This document shows, piece by piece, positions 1 through 9,127 of a stretch of 64,000 bases of DNA. Where the stretch lies: positions 1,612,001 to 1,676,000 of the forward strand of contig NZ_CP097636.1 in assembly GCF_023573145.1 (NCBI RefSeq). Reading direction: 5' to 3'. Source of the DNA: Aquincola tertiaricarbonis (lineage in GTDB: Bacteria; Pseudomonadota; Gammaproteobacteria; Burkholderiales; Burkholderiaceae_C). The translations under genes were made by a program, and so were the position numbers. Under the pieces are notes generated by a model. It worked only from the letters and a program-made list of their open reading frames with translations. It made no database searches and was not told the DNA's origin. The stretch's first letter is position 1; each line of letters starts with the position of its first letter.

Positions 1-579
1 CCGTATGCGGACGGCCGCTTCGACGCCATCCTCAACTGCGACACCATCGAGCACATGCTGTGCGACCCGGTGCGCATGCTGGCCCAGTGCCACCGCGTGC
101 TGCGGCCGGGCGGTGTGATGGTGGTGACCACGCCCAACCTGCTGCGGCTGGACAACGTGGTGCGGCTGCTGCAGGGCCACACCATCCTCGACAAGTACGT
201 GCGCCAGTCGGCCAGTGCGCGCCACCCGCGCGAGTACACGCCCGACGAATTGAAGCAGCTGCTGGAGTGGGTGGGCTTCGACGTGCTGCAGGCCGAAACG
301 CTGGACGTCACCCGCAGCACCGTGCCGCGCAGCGCGCGCCGGCTGGCCGCGGCCGGGCTGTGGCTGTTCGACCGTGCGCGCCGCTTCACCGGCGGCCGGC
401 CCGGCCTGCGTGCCGGCCGTGGCGAGCAGATCGTGATGCTGGCCCGCCGCCGGCCCGGCCCGGCCTGCCAGCAGGCGCCCGACTTCCTGTACGAAGCGCC
501 GGGCCTGGGCGATGCGCTGATCGCCGCGCTGTATGCCGAAGGCGAAACGCCGGCAGATCCTGAAAGGAAGGCAGCGTGA
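1..579 (+). CDS. SAM-dependent methyltransferase, C-terminal part
   Basis: The reading frame is open from the first base, so the 5' end lies outside the window and 192 residues remain. The visible part has the post-motif-II signature NCDTIEHM and the motif LRPGGVMVVTTPN, which match the second half of a class I (Rossmann) SAM-dependent methyltransferase of the Methyltransf_11/23 type. The SAM-binding glycine loop is missing because of the window edge. The substrate cannot be told; the setting, first visible gene of a polysaccharide/glycosyltransferase cluster, suggests methylation of a sugar or a lipid-linked glycan. Its stop codon overlaps the GTG start of the next gene by 3 bp, so the two are probably translationally coupled. 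Confidence 0.8.
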   Translation, partial: PYADGRFDAILNCDTIEHMLCDPVRMLAQCHRVLRPGGVMVVTTPNLLRLDNVVRLLQGHTILDKYVRQSASARHPREYTPDELKQLLEWVGFDVLQAETLDVTRSTVPRSARRLAAAGLWLFDRARRFTGGRPGLRAGRGEQIVMLARRRPGPACQQAPDFLYEAPGLGDALIAALYAEGETPADPERKAA

Positions 580-1676
580 ACCTGACGGTGTCATGCACCA
601 GCGGCGCTGGCGCGATCGGGCAGCTGCGCGCCGACTGGCAGGCCTTGATGCAGGCCGACGACGAGGCGGGCCTTTTCCAGGCGGTGGAGATGTGCGAGGC
701 CTGGCATGCCGATGCCGGCCTGGATGCGGCGCAGCTGCGGCTGCTGCTGGTGCAGCACGATGCGCAGCCCGTCGGCCTGCTGCCGCTGCTGGAGCAGGGC
801 GGCGCCACCCGGCGCTGGGTGAGCGCTTCGCCCCGCGCCGGCCTGCTGGCCTGCGGCGACCGTGATGCGGTGTGCCGCGCGCTGGCCGGCTGGCTGCAGC
901 GGCAGGCCGGCCGCTGGGACCAGCTGCTGCTGGACGACCTGCGCCCGGCTGCGGCGCGCCGGCTGCAGGCGGCGCTGATGCAGCACGGCCTGGCCACCGA
1001 ACCGAGCCGGCCCGGGGGTGAAGAGGCCTTCATCCGCACCGATGGCGGCTGGGCCGGCTACCTGGCGACGCAGGGCCCGCACTTCCGCCACCGGCTGAAG
1101 CCGCAGACCCGCAAGATCGAGCGCCTGGGCCCGGTGACCTGCCGCCGCCATGCCGGCCCGCAGGCCGCCAGCGCCTACGACGAATTCCTGCGGCTGGAGC
1201 CGCGCAGCTGGAAGGCCGCGCAAGACGACACCCGGCTGCCCGAGCGGGAACGCCAGGCCTTCCGCTGGCTGATCGAACACCCGGGCAGCGTGCAGCCCGA
1301 GCTGTTGTTCCTCGACGTGGCCGGCCAGCCGGTCGCGGCCATGCTGTCGCTGGCGCATGCCGGCTGCTACCACCTCTTCGTCACCTACTTCGACGATGCG
1401 CTGCGCGCCTGGTACCCCGGCCGCCGCATGTTCCTGGAAGCCATCCAGCACGGCTTTGCGCTGCCGGGCACGGTGGAGATCAGCTTCGTCGGCGCCTACC
1501 CCTTCGCCCGCGCCTGGGCCACCGGCGTGCGCAGCCATGTGCAGCTGCAGGCCTGGAGCAGCAGCTGGCGCGGCCGCCTGCGCCGCTGGGCCAGCACCCG
1601 CCAGGCGCCGCTGGAGCCCACGCGGCCGCCGCCGGTGCCGCTACCCGTGCTGCAGCAGGAGCAGCCCCATGCCTGA
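576..1676 (+). CDS. FemAB/BioF2-like GNAT acyltransferase
   Basis: This 366-residue protein looks like the Acetyltransf_6 (BioF2-like, FemAB-related) branch of the GNAT fold. Diagnostic stretches are FRHRLKPQTRKIERLG near residue 170, RSWKAAQ near 210 and ISFVGAYPFARAWATG near 305; the same three landmarks recur in three other proteins of this cluster. Family members transfer acyl or aminoacyl groups and are common in exosortase/PEP-CTERM polysaccharide loci, but this substrate is unknown. The GTG start at 576 overlaps the upstream stop, and the 3' end overlaps the ABC ATPase gene by 8 bp, placing it in one operon. Family assignment is firm; the reaction is inferred only. Confidence 0.8.
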   Translation: MNLTVSCTSGAGAIGQLRADWQALMQADDEAGLFQAVEMCEAWHADAGLDAAQLRLLLVQHDAQPVGLLPLLEQGGATRRWVSASPRAGLLACGDRDAVCRALAGWLQRQAGRWDQLLLDDLRPAAARRLQAALMQHGLATEPSRPGGEEAFIRTDGGWAGYLATQGPHFRHRLKPQTRKIERLGPVTCRRHAGPQAASAYDEFLRLEPRSWKAAQDDTRLPERERQAFRWLIEHPGSVQPELLFLDVAGQPVAAMLSLAHAGCYHLFVTYFDDALRAWYPGRRMFLEAIQHGFALPGTVEISFVGAYPFARAWATGVRSHVQLQAWSSSWRGRLRRWASTRQAPLEPTRPPPVPLPVLQQEQPHA

Positions 1677-2727
1677 GACCGCCGCGATCGAGGTGCAAGG
1701 CCTGGGCAAGCGCTACCAGCGCCCACGGCCGCTGCGGGAGCTGCTGCGCGGCGCACCGGTGCCGGCGCCGGTGCAGGCGCTGCAGGACATCAGTTTGCGC
1801 GTGGGGCAGGGCGAGGTGCTGGGCCTGCTGGGCGCCAACGGCGCGGGCAAGACCACGCTGATCAACATCCTGTGCACGCTGCTGGCCCCCAGCGAAGGCA
1901 GCGCCCGCATCGGCGGCCATGACGTACAGCAGGCGCCGCAGCAGGCGCGGGCGCAGGTGGGCCTGGTCACCAGCAACGAGCGCAGCTTCTACTGGCGCCT
2001 GAGCGGGCGCCAGAACCTGCGCTTCTTCGCCGAGCTGTACCGCGTGCCGCCGCGCGAGATCGAGCCGCGCATCGACGAGTTCGTGCAGGCGCTGGGCCTG
2101 GCTGAGTTCGCCGACCGGCGCTTCGACGGCTATTCCACCGGCATCCGCCAGCGCTTCGCGTTCGCGCGGGCGCTGCTGCACCACCCGCGCATCCTGTTCA
2201 TGGACGAGCCCACCAAGGGCCTGGACCCCAATGCCTCGGCCCAGCTGCTGGCGGTGATCCGCGAGCGCATCGTCGCGGTGTGGCGGCCCACCATCGTGCT
2301 CACCTCGCACAACCTGTCCGAGATCGAGCGCCTGTGCGAGCGCGTGGCCATCGTCGACCACGGCCGGCTGCTGCGCATCGGCACCATCGGTGAGCTGGCG
2401 CGCAGCATCCGCTCGCACCAGGCCTACCTGCTGCGACTGGCGCGGGTGGACGCGGCGCTGCTGGCCTGGCTGCGCAGCTGGCTGGGTACCGAGCGGGTGC
2501 GCCCGCTGCCGCCCGATGACGAACAGCCCGGCCAGGCGCTGGAACTGGGCCTGGCGCAAGGCGGCCCCACGCTCACCGAGCTGCTGTCGGCGCTGATCCA
2601 CCGCGGCCAGCAGATCCTGCGCTGCGAGCCGGTGGACGTGTCGCTGGAAGAGGTGTTCCGCCAGACGGTGCGTGAAGCGGCGCCGCCGCTGCCCACGGAC
2701 GCTGCGCGCTTGAAGGTGGCGGCATGA
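1669..2727 (+). CDS. ABC transporter ATP-binding protein (polysaccharide export type)
   Basis: The ATPase subunit of an ABC-2 exporter, 352 residues. Visible motifs are the Walker A loop GANGAGKTT near residue 57, a variant signature YSTGIRQRFAFARA, Walker B ILFMDEPT followed by GLDP, and the H-loop TSH. About 120 residues follow the nucleotide-binding domain, as in ABC-2 ATPases with an extra C-terminal domain. The ATG at 1669 was chosen because the ATPase homology starts directly after it; the frame is open further upstream but only as a shadow of the previous gene. The stop overlaps the start of the permease gene (4 bp), so the two subunits are co-translated. It probably powers export of the glycan or lipid-linked product of this cluster. 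Confidence 0.88.
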   Translation: MPETAAIEVQGLGKRYQRPRPLRELLRGAPVPAPVQALQDISLRVGQGEVLGLLGANGAGKTTLINILCTLLAPSEGSARIGGHDVQQAPQQARAQVGLVTSNERSFYWRLSGRQNLRFFAELYRVPPREIEPRIDEFVQALGLAEFADRRFDGYSTGIRQRFAFARALLHHPRILFMDEPTKGLDPNASAQLLAVIRERIVAVWRPTIVLTSHNLSEIERLCERVAIVDHGRLLRIGTIGELARSIRSHQAYLLRLARVDAALLAWLRSWLGTERVRPLPPDDEQPGQALELGLAQGGPTLTELLSALIHRGQQILRCEPVDVSLEEVFRQTVREAAPPLPTDAARLKVAA

Positions 2728-3575
2728 ACACACCCGTGGCCGCCCATCATCCGGCGCTGGGCCTGCGGGCAGCGGGCCGCCTGCTGGCGGCCTGCCTGCG
2801 GCGCGATGCGGCCATCGCGGCCAGCTACCGCGTCGCCTTCTTCGCGCCGCTGCTGTCGGTGTGTTTCGCGGTGCCCATCCTGTACTTCCTGTCGCAGGTG
2901 TTCGGGCCCGCGCAGGCGCCTTCGCTGGGCGCTTATGGCGGCGGCTTCTTCGCCTTCATCCTGCTGGGCATGGCCTTCCAGGACTACGTCACCGTCAGCA
3001 TGTCCAACTTCCTGTCGGGCATCCGCGAGCACCAGCTGATGGGCACGCTGGAGATCGTGATGCTGTCGCCCACGCCGATGCCGCTGGTGCTGCTGTTCTC
3101 GTCGGCCTGGGGCTTCCTGTTCACCTCCATCCGCTTCGCGCTCTACGTGGCGCTGGGGCTGCTGTTCGGCATGGACCTGTCGGGCGCCAACCTGGGGTCG
3201 TTCGCGGTGCTCACCTTGCTGGCCATCGTCAGCTTTTCGGCGCTGGGCATCCTGGGCGCCGCGGCCACGCTGGTCATCAAGCAGGGGGCCAGCATCACCG
3301 GCTTTCTCACCGCGCTCACGCTGGCGCTGGGCGGCGTGGCCTACCCGGTGAGCGTGCTGCCCGGCTGGCTGCAGGCGCTGGCCGCGCTGCTGCCCTTCAC
3401 CCATGCGCTGGAAGGCGTGCGCAAGGCCTTGCTGGCCGGTGCCGGCCTGGCGCAGCTGCACACCGAACTGCTGGTGCTGGCGGCCTTCGGCGCGTTGCTG
3501 TTCCCGTTGTCGCTGTGGGTGTTCCAGCGCGCGGTGCAGCACGTCAAGGCCACCGGCACGCTGGGCCAGTACTGA
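2724..3575 (+). CDS. ABC-2 type transporter permease
   Basis: A 283-residue integral membrane protein with about six hydrophobic segments, for example FFAPLLSVCFAVPILYFL, ALYVALGLLFGMDL and AALLPFTHALEGVRKALLAG. The layout fits the ABC2_membrane family (NodJ/DrrB/polysaccharide exporter permeases). The conserved arginine-rich stretch between membrane segments and the PFTHALEGVRKAL motif near the C terminus are typical. The start overlaps the ATPase stop by 4 bp. Together with the upstream ATPase it would form a complete exporter of two permease and two ATPase subunits in the inner membrane. Confidence 0.88.
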   Translation: MNTPVAAHHPALGLRAAGRLLAACLRRDAAIAASYRVAFFAPLLSVCFAVPILYFLSQVFGPAQAPSLGAYGGGFFAFILLGMAFQDYVTVSMSNFLSGIREHQLMGTLEIVMLSPTPMPLVLLFSSAWGFLFTSIRFALYVALGLLFGMDLSGANLGSFAVLTLLAIVSFSALGILGAAATLVIKQGASITGFLTALTLALGGVAYPVSVLPGWLQALAALLPFTHALEGVRKALLAGAGLAQLHTELLVLAAFGALLFPLSLWVFQRAVQHVKATGTLGQY

Positions 3576-3599
3576 CACCCTCACACAGGCACCACCCCC

Positions 3600-4469
3600 A
3601 TGGCCGGTTCCCAACCCCCTCACGCGCTGCAGGCCTTGTGGTGGCCGCTGCGCAGCGCATTGGCCAGCGCCTGGCCGCGCCGGGGCGACGCGCAGATGCA
3701 GCGCATGCGCCGCGCGGCCGGCGGCGGCGAAGGCGACATGCATGCCGATGCGGCCGAGCGCATGTACGGCGCGCTGTACCTGTCGCACATCCGCGCGCTG
3801 GCGGGCGGGCGCAGCGGGCTGCGCATCCTCGACGTGGGCTGCCAGTCGGGCCGTCTGGCGGTGCCCTTGGCGGCCGAAGGCCACAAGGTGACGGCGCTGG
3901 ACCTCTCACCCGACTGGCTGGCGCTGTGCCGCCGCCATGCGCTGGAGCAGGGCGTGGCGCTGCGCACGGTGGAGGGCGCGGCCGAAGACGCCGCCGCGCT
4001 GCTGGCGGCCCAGCGTTTCGACCTGGTGATCTGCACCGAGCTGCTGTATGCGCTGGAAGACCCCTGCCGCACGCTGCGGGTGCTGCGCGGCCTGCTGGAC
4101 GACCGCGGGCTGCTGGTCACTTCGCACCGCACCCGGCACTACATGCTGCTGACGCTGGCGCGCTTCCAGCGGTGGGACGACCTGGCCGTGGTGGCCGGCG
4201 CCGAAGAAGGCCGGGTGCTGGGCGGCCAGCACTACGGCTGGCACGAGGCCGACACCCTGCACCGCATGTACGCGCGCTGCGGCCTGCAGATCGAGCAGAT
4301 GCACGGCATCGGCTGCCTGAGCGGCGTGGGTGTCGATGGCCTGGCCGCCGTGCTGGACGCCGCCACGCTGCGTGAAGACCTGCCGCGGCTGCAGGCGCTG
4401 GAACAGGCCGTGGCCCACCGCTACCCCGACGCCGCCCGCTACCGGCTGGTGATCGCCCACCCCGTCTGA
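3600..4469 (+). CDS. Class I SAM-dependent methyltransferase
   Basis: A 289-residue methyltransferase. The SAM-binding motif I is ILDVGCQSGRLAVPLA near residue 75, followed by an acidic motif II (VTALDLSP) and motif IV region DLVICTELLYALEDP. It starts with ATG 24 bp after the permease stop. The target is unknown; the position between an exporter and another methyltransferase in the same direction argues for modification of the exported glycan. The N-terminal 70 residues before motif I are basic and alanine-rich and have no clear domain. Confidence 0.83.
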   Translation: MAGSQPPHALQALWWPLRSALASAWPRRGDAQMQRMRRAAGGGEGDMHADAAERMYGALYLSHIRALAGGRSGLRILDVGCQSGRLAVPLAAEGHKVTALDLSPDWLALCRRHALEQGVALRTVEGAAEDAAALLAAQRFDLVICTELLYALEDPCRTLRVLRGLLDDRGLLVTSHRTRHYMLLTLARFQRWDDLAVVAGAEEGRVLGGQHYGWHEADTLHRMYARCGLQIEQMHGIGCLSGVGVDGLAAVLDAATLREDLPRLQALEQAVAHRYPDAARYRLVIAHPV

Positions 4470-4480
4470 GGAACCGCCCC

Positions 4481-5512
4481 ATGGACATGACCACCCCCAG
4501 CCATCCCCTGGCGCAAGACCCCTCGTTCACCCGCAAGAACCGCGAGTGGTTCACCCAGCGCTACGACTTCACCAGCCGTGGCGTCTACTTCCCGCACCAG
4601 CCGGTTTACGGCTTCTCGCGCTGGGAAGAGCACGTGCAGGACTACTTCCGCACGTACCACATCCTGCGGCTGCTGGAAGAGCTGCGCTTCGGCAGCTTCC
4701 TCGACGTCGGCTGCGCCGAGGGCTACCTGGTGAACCTGGTGCAGCAACTGTTCAAGGTGCCGGCCATGGGCGTGGACATCGCGCCCAGTGGCGTGCGCCG
4801 CGCGCGCGAGCTGTACGGCCTCAAGGGCATCGCGGCCGATGCGGCGCGGCTGCCCTTTGCCGATCAGTCGTTCGACGTGGTGCTGTCCAGCGAGACGCTG
4901 GAGCACGTGAGCGACCCCGGCGCGGTGATCGCCGAGCTGCTGCGGGTGGCGCGGCGCTACGTCATCCTGTCCACCCCCGCCGCGCGCAACGAGGCCGAGC
5001 TGAAGGAACACTTCCAGCACCTGGACCCCAACCTGATCTTCAGCCACTTCCACTTCTTCACCGAGGCGCAGATGCGCCGCTGGCTGCCCGCCGGCACCGA
5101 ATTCCTGGGCGCCGGCCACCGCAGCATGGAGAAGGTGTTCCACCTGTTCTCGTCGGGCTATGAGCAGGGCGATGCGCTGCGCGACCTGGTGGGCTTTCTC
5201 GAAGACAGCTGCCCCGGCATGGCCGGTGACACCCGCGCCGGCCTGCAGCGCCATGTCGATGCGATGGCCAGCCGCCGCCCGCCCTGGTGGCAGGCGCTGC
5301 TGGGGCCCACCGCGATGTCCATGGCGCTGCGCGCCGACCATGCGCTGTCGCGCCGCGAACCGGGGCAGACGCTGGCCTTCCTCACCGTCTCGCCCTGCCA
5401 CGGCCACACGGTGCAGCGGCAGCGCCGGCCGGTGCCGGGGCTGATGCGCTTTTTGCTGCGCGACAACCGGGTCGATCCGCTGCGGCTGGTGTCGGCCGGC
5501 GCGATGCGCTGA
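4481..5512 (+). CDS. Class I SAM-dependent methyltransferase
   Basis: A 343-residue methyltransferase distinct from its neighbour. Motif I is FLDVGCAEGYLVNLV near residue 70, followed by the acidic loop GVDIAPSG, the motif AADAARLPFADQSFDVVLSS and ETLEHVSDPG, a Methyltransf_11 pattern. About 150 residues follow the catalytic domain, longer than a minimal enzyme, with no recognisable second domain. It starts 11 bp after the previous gene and ends 11 bp before the next, inside the polysaccharide operon. The substrate is not deducible from sequence. Confidence 0.83.
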   Translation: MDMTTPSHPLAQDPSFTRKNREWFTQRYDFTSRGVYFPHQPVYGFSRWEEHVQDYFRTYHILRLLEELRFGSFLDVGCAEGYLVNLVQQLFKVPAMGVDIAPSGVRRARELYGLKGIAADAARLPFADQSFDVVLSSETLEHVSDPGAVIAELLRVARRYVILSTPAARNEAELKEHFQHLDPNLIFSHFHFFTEAQMRRWLPAGTEFLGAGHRSMEKVFHLFSSGYEQGDALRDLVGFLEDSCPGMAGDTRAGLQRHVDAMASRRPPWWQALLGPTAMSMALRADHALSRREPGQTLAFLTVSPCHGHTVQRQRRPVPGLMRFLLRDNRVDPLRLVSAGAMR

Positions 5513-5523
5513 GGTATGCCGTG

Positions 5524-6732
5524 ATGCCCGTGCCCACCCCCTGGACCGCCCGCTTCGTCGACACCGAAGCCGGCCTGGCCGCGCTGGCGCCGGCCTGGCA
5601 GGCCTTGTGGGTGGCCGATGGCCAGGCCGATGCCTTCGCCCATCCGGCCTGGTTCATGCACTGGTGGCGGCATTTCGGCCAGGGGGCGCAACGGGCCGCG
5701 CTGGTGGCCAACACCGGCGCGCAATGGGTGCCGCTGCCCGGCCAGGGCTGGCGGCTGCAGCTGCTGGTGCTGGAAGAGCGCACCGGCGCCGGCCAGCCTG
5801 CGGCCTTGCGCGCCGTGCTGCCGCTGGTGGGCCTGCAGGCCAGCTTCCGCGGCACCTCCGGCCAGCTGCTGGCCACGCCGGTCAACAGCCAGGCGCTGCG
5901 CAGCGGGCTGTGTGCGCCGGATCTCAACTCCGAGATGGCCGATGTGATGGCGCGCCACCTGCTTGCCGATGGCCGCTGGCAGATGCTGCTGCTGGACGGC
6001 CTGCCGCTGGCCGATGGCCGGCTGGCGCTGCTGCAGGCGACGCTGGCGCCGGCCGCGCTGCAGCCCTTGTCGCAGGCCGGCTGGACGCACAGCCGCCTCG
6101 CCATCACCCAGGCCTGGGCACCGATGTTGGAGTCCCATGCCCGCAACTTTCGCAAGCACTTGAACCAGAACGAGCGCTGCCTGGCCCGCCTGGGGCCCTT
6201 GTCCATCGAGTGCCTGCCGGCCCCGGGCGAAGCCGGCTTCGCGCTGATCGAGGCCATCGAAAGCCGCAGCTGGAAAGCGCAGGGCGGCGAGGTGGTGGCG
6301 GGTGACCCGCGGCTGCGCGGCTACTACGCTGGCCTGTGCGGTCTGCAGGCCGGCGCGCTGCGCAGCGAGCTGTGGCTGCTGCGCATCGGCGGCGAGCCGG
6401 CGGCCTACTTCCTGTGCCTGCGCGACGGCCGCATGCTCTACACGCTCAAGACCTCGTTCGACCAGCGCTTTGCCCCCAGCAGCCGCCACTCGCCCAGCCA
6501 GGTGCTGCTGGCGCGGCTGATCGAGGCCTGCTGGAACGACGGCCTGCAGGCCATCGACTTCGTTGGCGAGCTGCCCTGGGTGGCCCGCTGGGCCGACCAC
6601 CATCCGGGCTTCAGCCATGGCCTGTGGCGGCGGCCGGCGCTGGTGCGCTGGCGCCAGGTGGTGCGGCGGCTGTGGCCTGGCAGTCCGGCCGCGCAGCCGG
6701 GGCGGGCACCTGCCGTGGTGGAGCCATCATGA
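5524..6732 (+). CDS. FemAB/BioF2-like GNAT acyltransferase
   Basis: A 402-residue member of the Acetyltransf_6 family. The shared landmarks are FRKHLNQNERCLARLG near residue 210, SRSWKAQGGEVVAG near 245 and DFVGELPWVARWA near 345. GTG at 5521 and ATG at 5524 are adjacent candidate starts; ATG is preferred. It overlaps the next gene by 4 bp. The next gene shares the same motifs and overall plan, so the two look like an ancient tandem duplication. Function is presumably acylation or aminoacylation of a glycan precursor, from family and context only. Confidence 0.8.
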   Translation: MPVPTPWTARFVDTEAGLAALAPAWQALWVADGQADAFAHPAWFMHWWRHFGQGAQRAALVANTGAQWVPLPGQGWRLQLLVLEERTGAGQPAALRAVLPLVGLQASFRGTSGQLLATPVNSQALRSGLCAPDLNSEMADVMARHLLADGRWQMLLLDGLPLADGRLALLQATLAPAALQPLSQAGWTHSRLAITQAWAPMLESHARNFRKHLNQNERCLARLGPLSIECLPAPGEAGFALIEAIESRSWKAQGGEVVAGDPRLRGYYAGLCGLQAGALRSELWLLRIGGEPAAYFLCLRDGRMLYTLKTSFDQRFAPSSRHSPSQVLLARLIEACWNDGLQAIDFVGELPWVARWADHHPGFSHGLWRRPALVRWRQVVRRLWPGSPAAQPGRAPAVVEPS

Positions 6733-7967
6733 CCCCAACCGCCGGTGCGCTGCCGGCTGCCACCGCACCCACCCACACCGCGCAGCCCGCACTGCGGCTG
6801 CACTGGCTGCGCGACGCCGACGCGCTGCAGCAGGCGCTGCCGGCCTGGCGCGCGCTGTGGCAGGCCGATGCAGCGGCCGACCTGTTCGCCAGCCCCGACT
6901 GGCTGGCCTGGCTGCTGCAGTGCTTTGGCGCGGGCGGCCCGGCCGGGCTGGCCTTGCATCAGGCGGGCCCCGACGGCCCCCGCTTCGACGCCATCGCCAC
7001 CGGCCCCTGGCAGCTGCGGGTGGTGGTGGTGACGGACGAAGCCGGCGACTGGCTGGCCGCCTGGCCGTTGGTGGCCACCATCGGCCACTGGCGCGGCGCG
7101 ATGCGGCCGATGCTGGCCAGCCCGCTCAACTTCCATGCACCGCGCAGCGGCCTCACGGCGCGCCGGTTCGACACGGCCATTGCCCGCCGGCTGGCGCAGG
7201 CGCTGCGCGACGAGCCCGGCTGGCAGTTGCTGCTGCCGGGCGGCCTGCCGCTGGCCGATGGCCGCGCCGCCCTGTTGCAGCAGGCGCTGGCCGAAGCTGG
7301 TCTGGTGGCCGATGGGGCCCACACCTGGCCCAGCGCCTGGCTGCCGTTCGAGGGCAGCTTCGCCGATTACCTGGGCGGCCCCGAGCAGGCGCATTTCCGC
7401 CGCAGCCTGGTCAAGTCGCGCAACGGCCTGGCGCGTGCAGGTGAGTTGCAGTGGCAGTGCCTGAGCGGCGATCAGGCGCTGACCGAAGGCCTGCCCGCCT
7501 TCCTGGCCGTGGACGCCGCCAGCTGGAAGGCCGAAGGCGGCGAAAGCGTGGGCCGCGATGCGGTGCTGCGCGCGCATTACGGCGCGCTGTGTGAGCGCCT
7601 GACCGAACAGGGTTGGCTGGAGGTGTGGCTGCTGCGCCAGGCCGGCCGCCCGATCGCGGCCTTCTTGTGCCCGAACGATGGGCGGCGCCGCTACACCCTC
7701 AAAAGCTCGTTCGTCGATGGCGTCGGCGGCAACCGTTCGCCCACCTTGGTGCTGCTGCACGGCCTGGTGCAGCAGGCCTGGGCAGGCTGGGATGGCCGTG
7801 CCGGCGCCGGCATCGATTTCGTCGGCAAGGTGGCCTTCCTCGACCGCTGGGCGCGCGAAGACCTGCTGTTCAGCAGCGGCGTGTGGTGGCGCAGCCCTTG
7901 GCGCCGGCGGGTGCTGCGGTTGCAAGGCCTGTGGCGGCGCCTGCGCGCGGCCGGAGGAGGGCGCTGA
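6729..7967 (+). CDS. FemAB/BioF2-like GNAT acyltransferase (paralogue)
   Basis: A 412-residue protein with the same architecture as the gene directly upstream. Landmarks are FRRSLVKSRNGLARAG near residue 222, ASWKAEGGESVG near 262 and DFVGKVAFLDRWA near 365. The ATG at 6729 overlaps the previous stop in the ATGA arrangement, and the stop overlaps the following glycosyltransferase start by 1 bp. The first 20 residues are low-complexity (Ala/Pro/Thr). Two side-by-side paralogues suggest two similar but distinct acceptor positions, or a heteromeric pair as in FemA/FemB; that is inference. Confidence 0.8.
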   Translation: MTPTAGALPAATAPTHTAQPALRLHWLRDADALQQALPAWRALWQADAAADLFASPDWLAWLLQCFGAGGPAGLALHQAGPDGPRFDAIATGPWQLRVVVVTDEAGDWLAAWPLVATIGHWRGAMRPMLASPLNFHAPRSGLTARRFDTAIARRLAQALRDEPGWQLLLPGGLPLADGRAALLQQALAEAGLVADGAHTWPSAWLPFEGSFADYLGGPEQAHFRRSLVKSRNGLARAGELQWQCLSGDQALTEGLPAFLAVDAASWKAEGGESVGRDAVLRAHYGALCERLTEQGWLEVWLLRQAGRPIAAFLCPNDGRRRYTLKSSFVDGVGGNRSPTLVLLHGLVQQAWAGWDGRAGAGIDFVGKVAFLDRWAREDLLFSSGVWWRSPWRRRVLRLQGLWRRLRAAGGGR

Positions 7968-9112
7968 TGCGCATCGGCATCGAGGCCTCCAACATGCTGG
8001 CCACCCACCTCACCGGCATCGAATATTCGCTGACCGAGCTGGTGCGGCGCTTCACCCGCGTCGACGCTGAAGGCAGCTACCGGCTGTACTTCAACTTCCT
8101 GCGCGGCACCTATGCCCGCCGCTTCGACGAGCGGGTGCGCCCGCTGCTGGACGCGCGGCTGCGCGCCTGCATCAACCGCATCCCCAATGCGGCGATGAAC
8201 TGGCTGCACCGCGGCGGCTGGCCCATCGAGGCCACGTTGGGCCGCAACGACCTGGTGTACTACCACTGCTTCAACCTGCGGCCGCAGTGGCGGGGCCGCA
8301 AGGTGCTGACGGTGCACGACCTGATGCCCATCACCCACCCCGCGCTGTACACGCCCACCGACGTGGCGCACTTCCGGGAGCATGTGCCGCGCATGGCGCG
8401 GGCGGTCGATGCGGTGGTCACCGTGTCCGAGCACACGCGCCAGCAGGTGATCGACCGGCTGGGCCTGCCGGCCGACCGTGTGTTCGTGGCCCATCCGGGC
8501 GTGGACGAGCGCTTCGCCCCTCAGCCGCCTGACGTGGTGGCCGAGGTGCTGCAGCGCCTGGGCATCGGCCCGCGGCCCTACCTGCTGTTCGTGGGCACGG
8601 CGGAGCCGCGCAAGAACCTGCCCGGGCTGCTGCGGGCCTACGCCACCTTGCGGCCCGCCGAACGGGCCGACCTGCAGGTGGTGGTGGCTGGCAAATCGGC
8701 CTGGGGCAGTGCGCCGCTGCGCGCGCAGATCGCCGCCCTGGGGCTGCAGGCCGACGTGCGCCTGCTGGGCTACGTGGCCGAGGCCGACATTCCGCCGCTG
8801 TACAGCGGCGCGCGGCTGGCGGCGCTGCCTTCGCTGGCCGAAGGCTTCGGCTCGCCGCTGATCGAGGCCATGGCCTGCGGCACGCCGATGCTGGCCGCCA
8901 ACGCCACCGCCTTGCCCGAGGTGTATGGCGATGCCGCGCTGGGCGTGGACCCGCAGGACGTGGACGCGCTGGCCGATGGCCTGCGCCGCCTGCTATACGA
9001 CGAAAGCCTGCGCGCCGGCTTGGTGGCGCGCGGCCTGCAGCGGGCCCGCCGCTTCAGCTGGGACCGCACCGCCCAGGCGACGGTGGACGTGTTTCGCCGC
9101 GTGGCGGGCTGA
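7967..9112 (+). CDS. Glycosyltransferase, GT4 family
   Basis: A 381-residue GT-B fold glycosyltransferase. The C-terminal half has the typical nucleotide-sugar features: FVGTAEPRKNLPGLLRAY near residue 205, then LPSLAEGFGSPLIEAMACG, which carries the E-x7-E signature, then PMLAANATALPEVYGDAAL. The N-terminal acceptor domain includes VLTVHDLMPITHP. The ATG at 7967 overlaps the upstream stop by 1 bp. It is expected to add a sugar from a nucleotide-sugar donor to a lipid-linked glycan at the cytoplasmic face. Donor and linkage cannot be read from sequence. Confidence 0.88.
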   Translation: MRIGIEASNMLATHLTGIEYSLTELVRRFTRVDAEGSYRLYFNFLRGTYARRFDERVRPLLDARLRACINRIPNAAMNWLHRGGWPIEATLGRNDLVYYHCFNLRPQWRGRKVLTVHDLMPITHPALYTPTDVAHFREHVPRMARAVDAVVTVSEHTRQQVIDRLGLPADRVFVAHPGVDERFAPQPPDVVAEVLQRLGIGPRPYLLFVGTAEPRKNLPGLLRAYATLRPAERADLQVVVAGKSAWGSAPLRAQIAALGLQADVRLLGYVAEADIPPLYSGARLAALPSLAEGFGSPLIEAMACGTPMLAANATALPEVYGDAALGVDPQDVDALADGLRRLLYDESLRAGLVARGLQRARRFSWDRTAQATVDVFRRVAG

Positions 9113-9127
9113 GCACTTGAGCCATCA

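Noticed and set aside
1357..1668. Longer N terminus for the ABC ATPase
   Set aside because: The upstream part of the frame is a shadow of the GNAT gene; ATPase homology starts after 1669.
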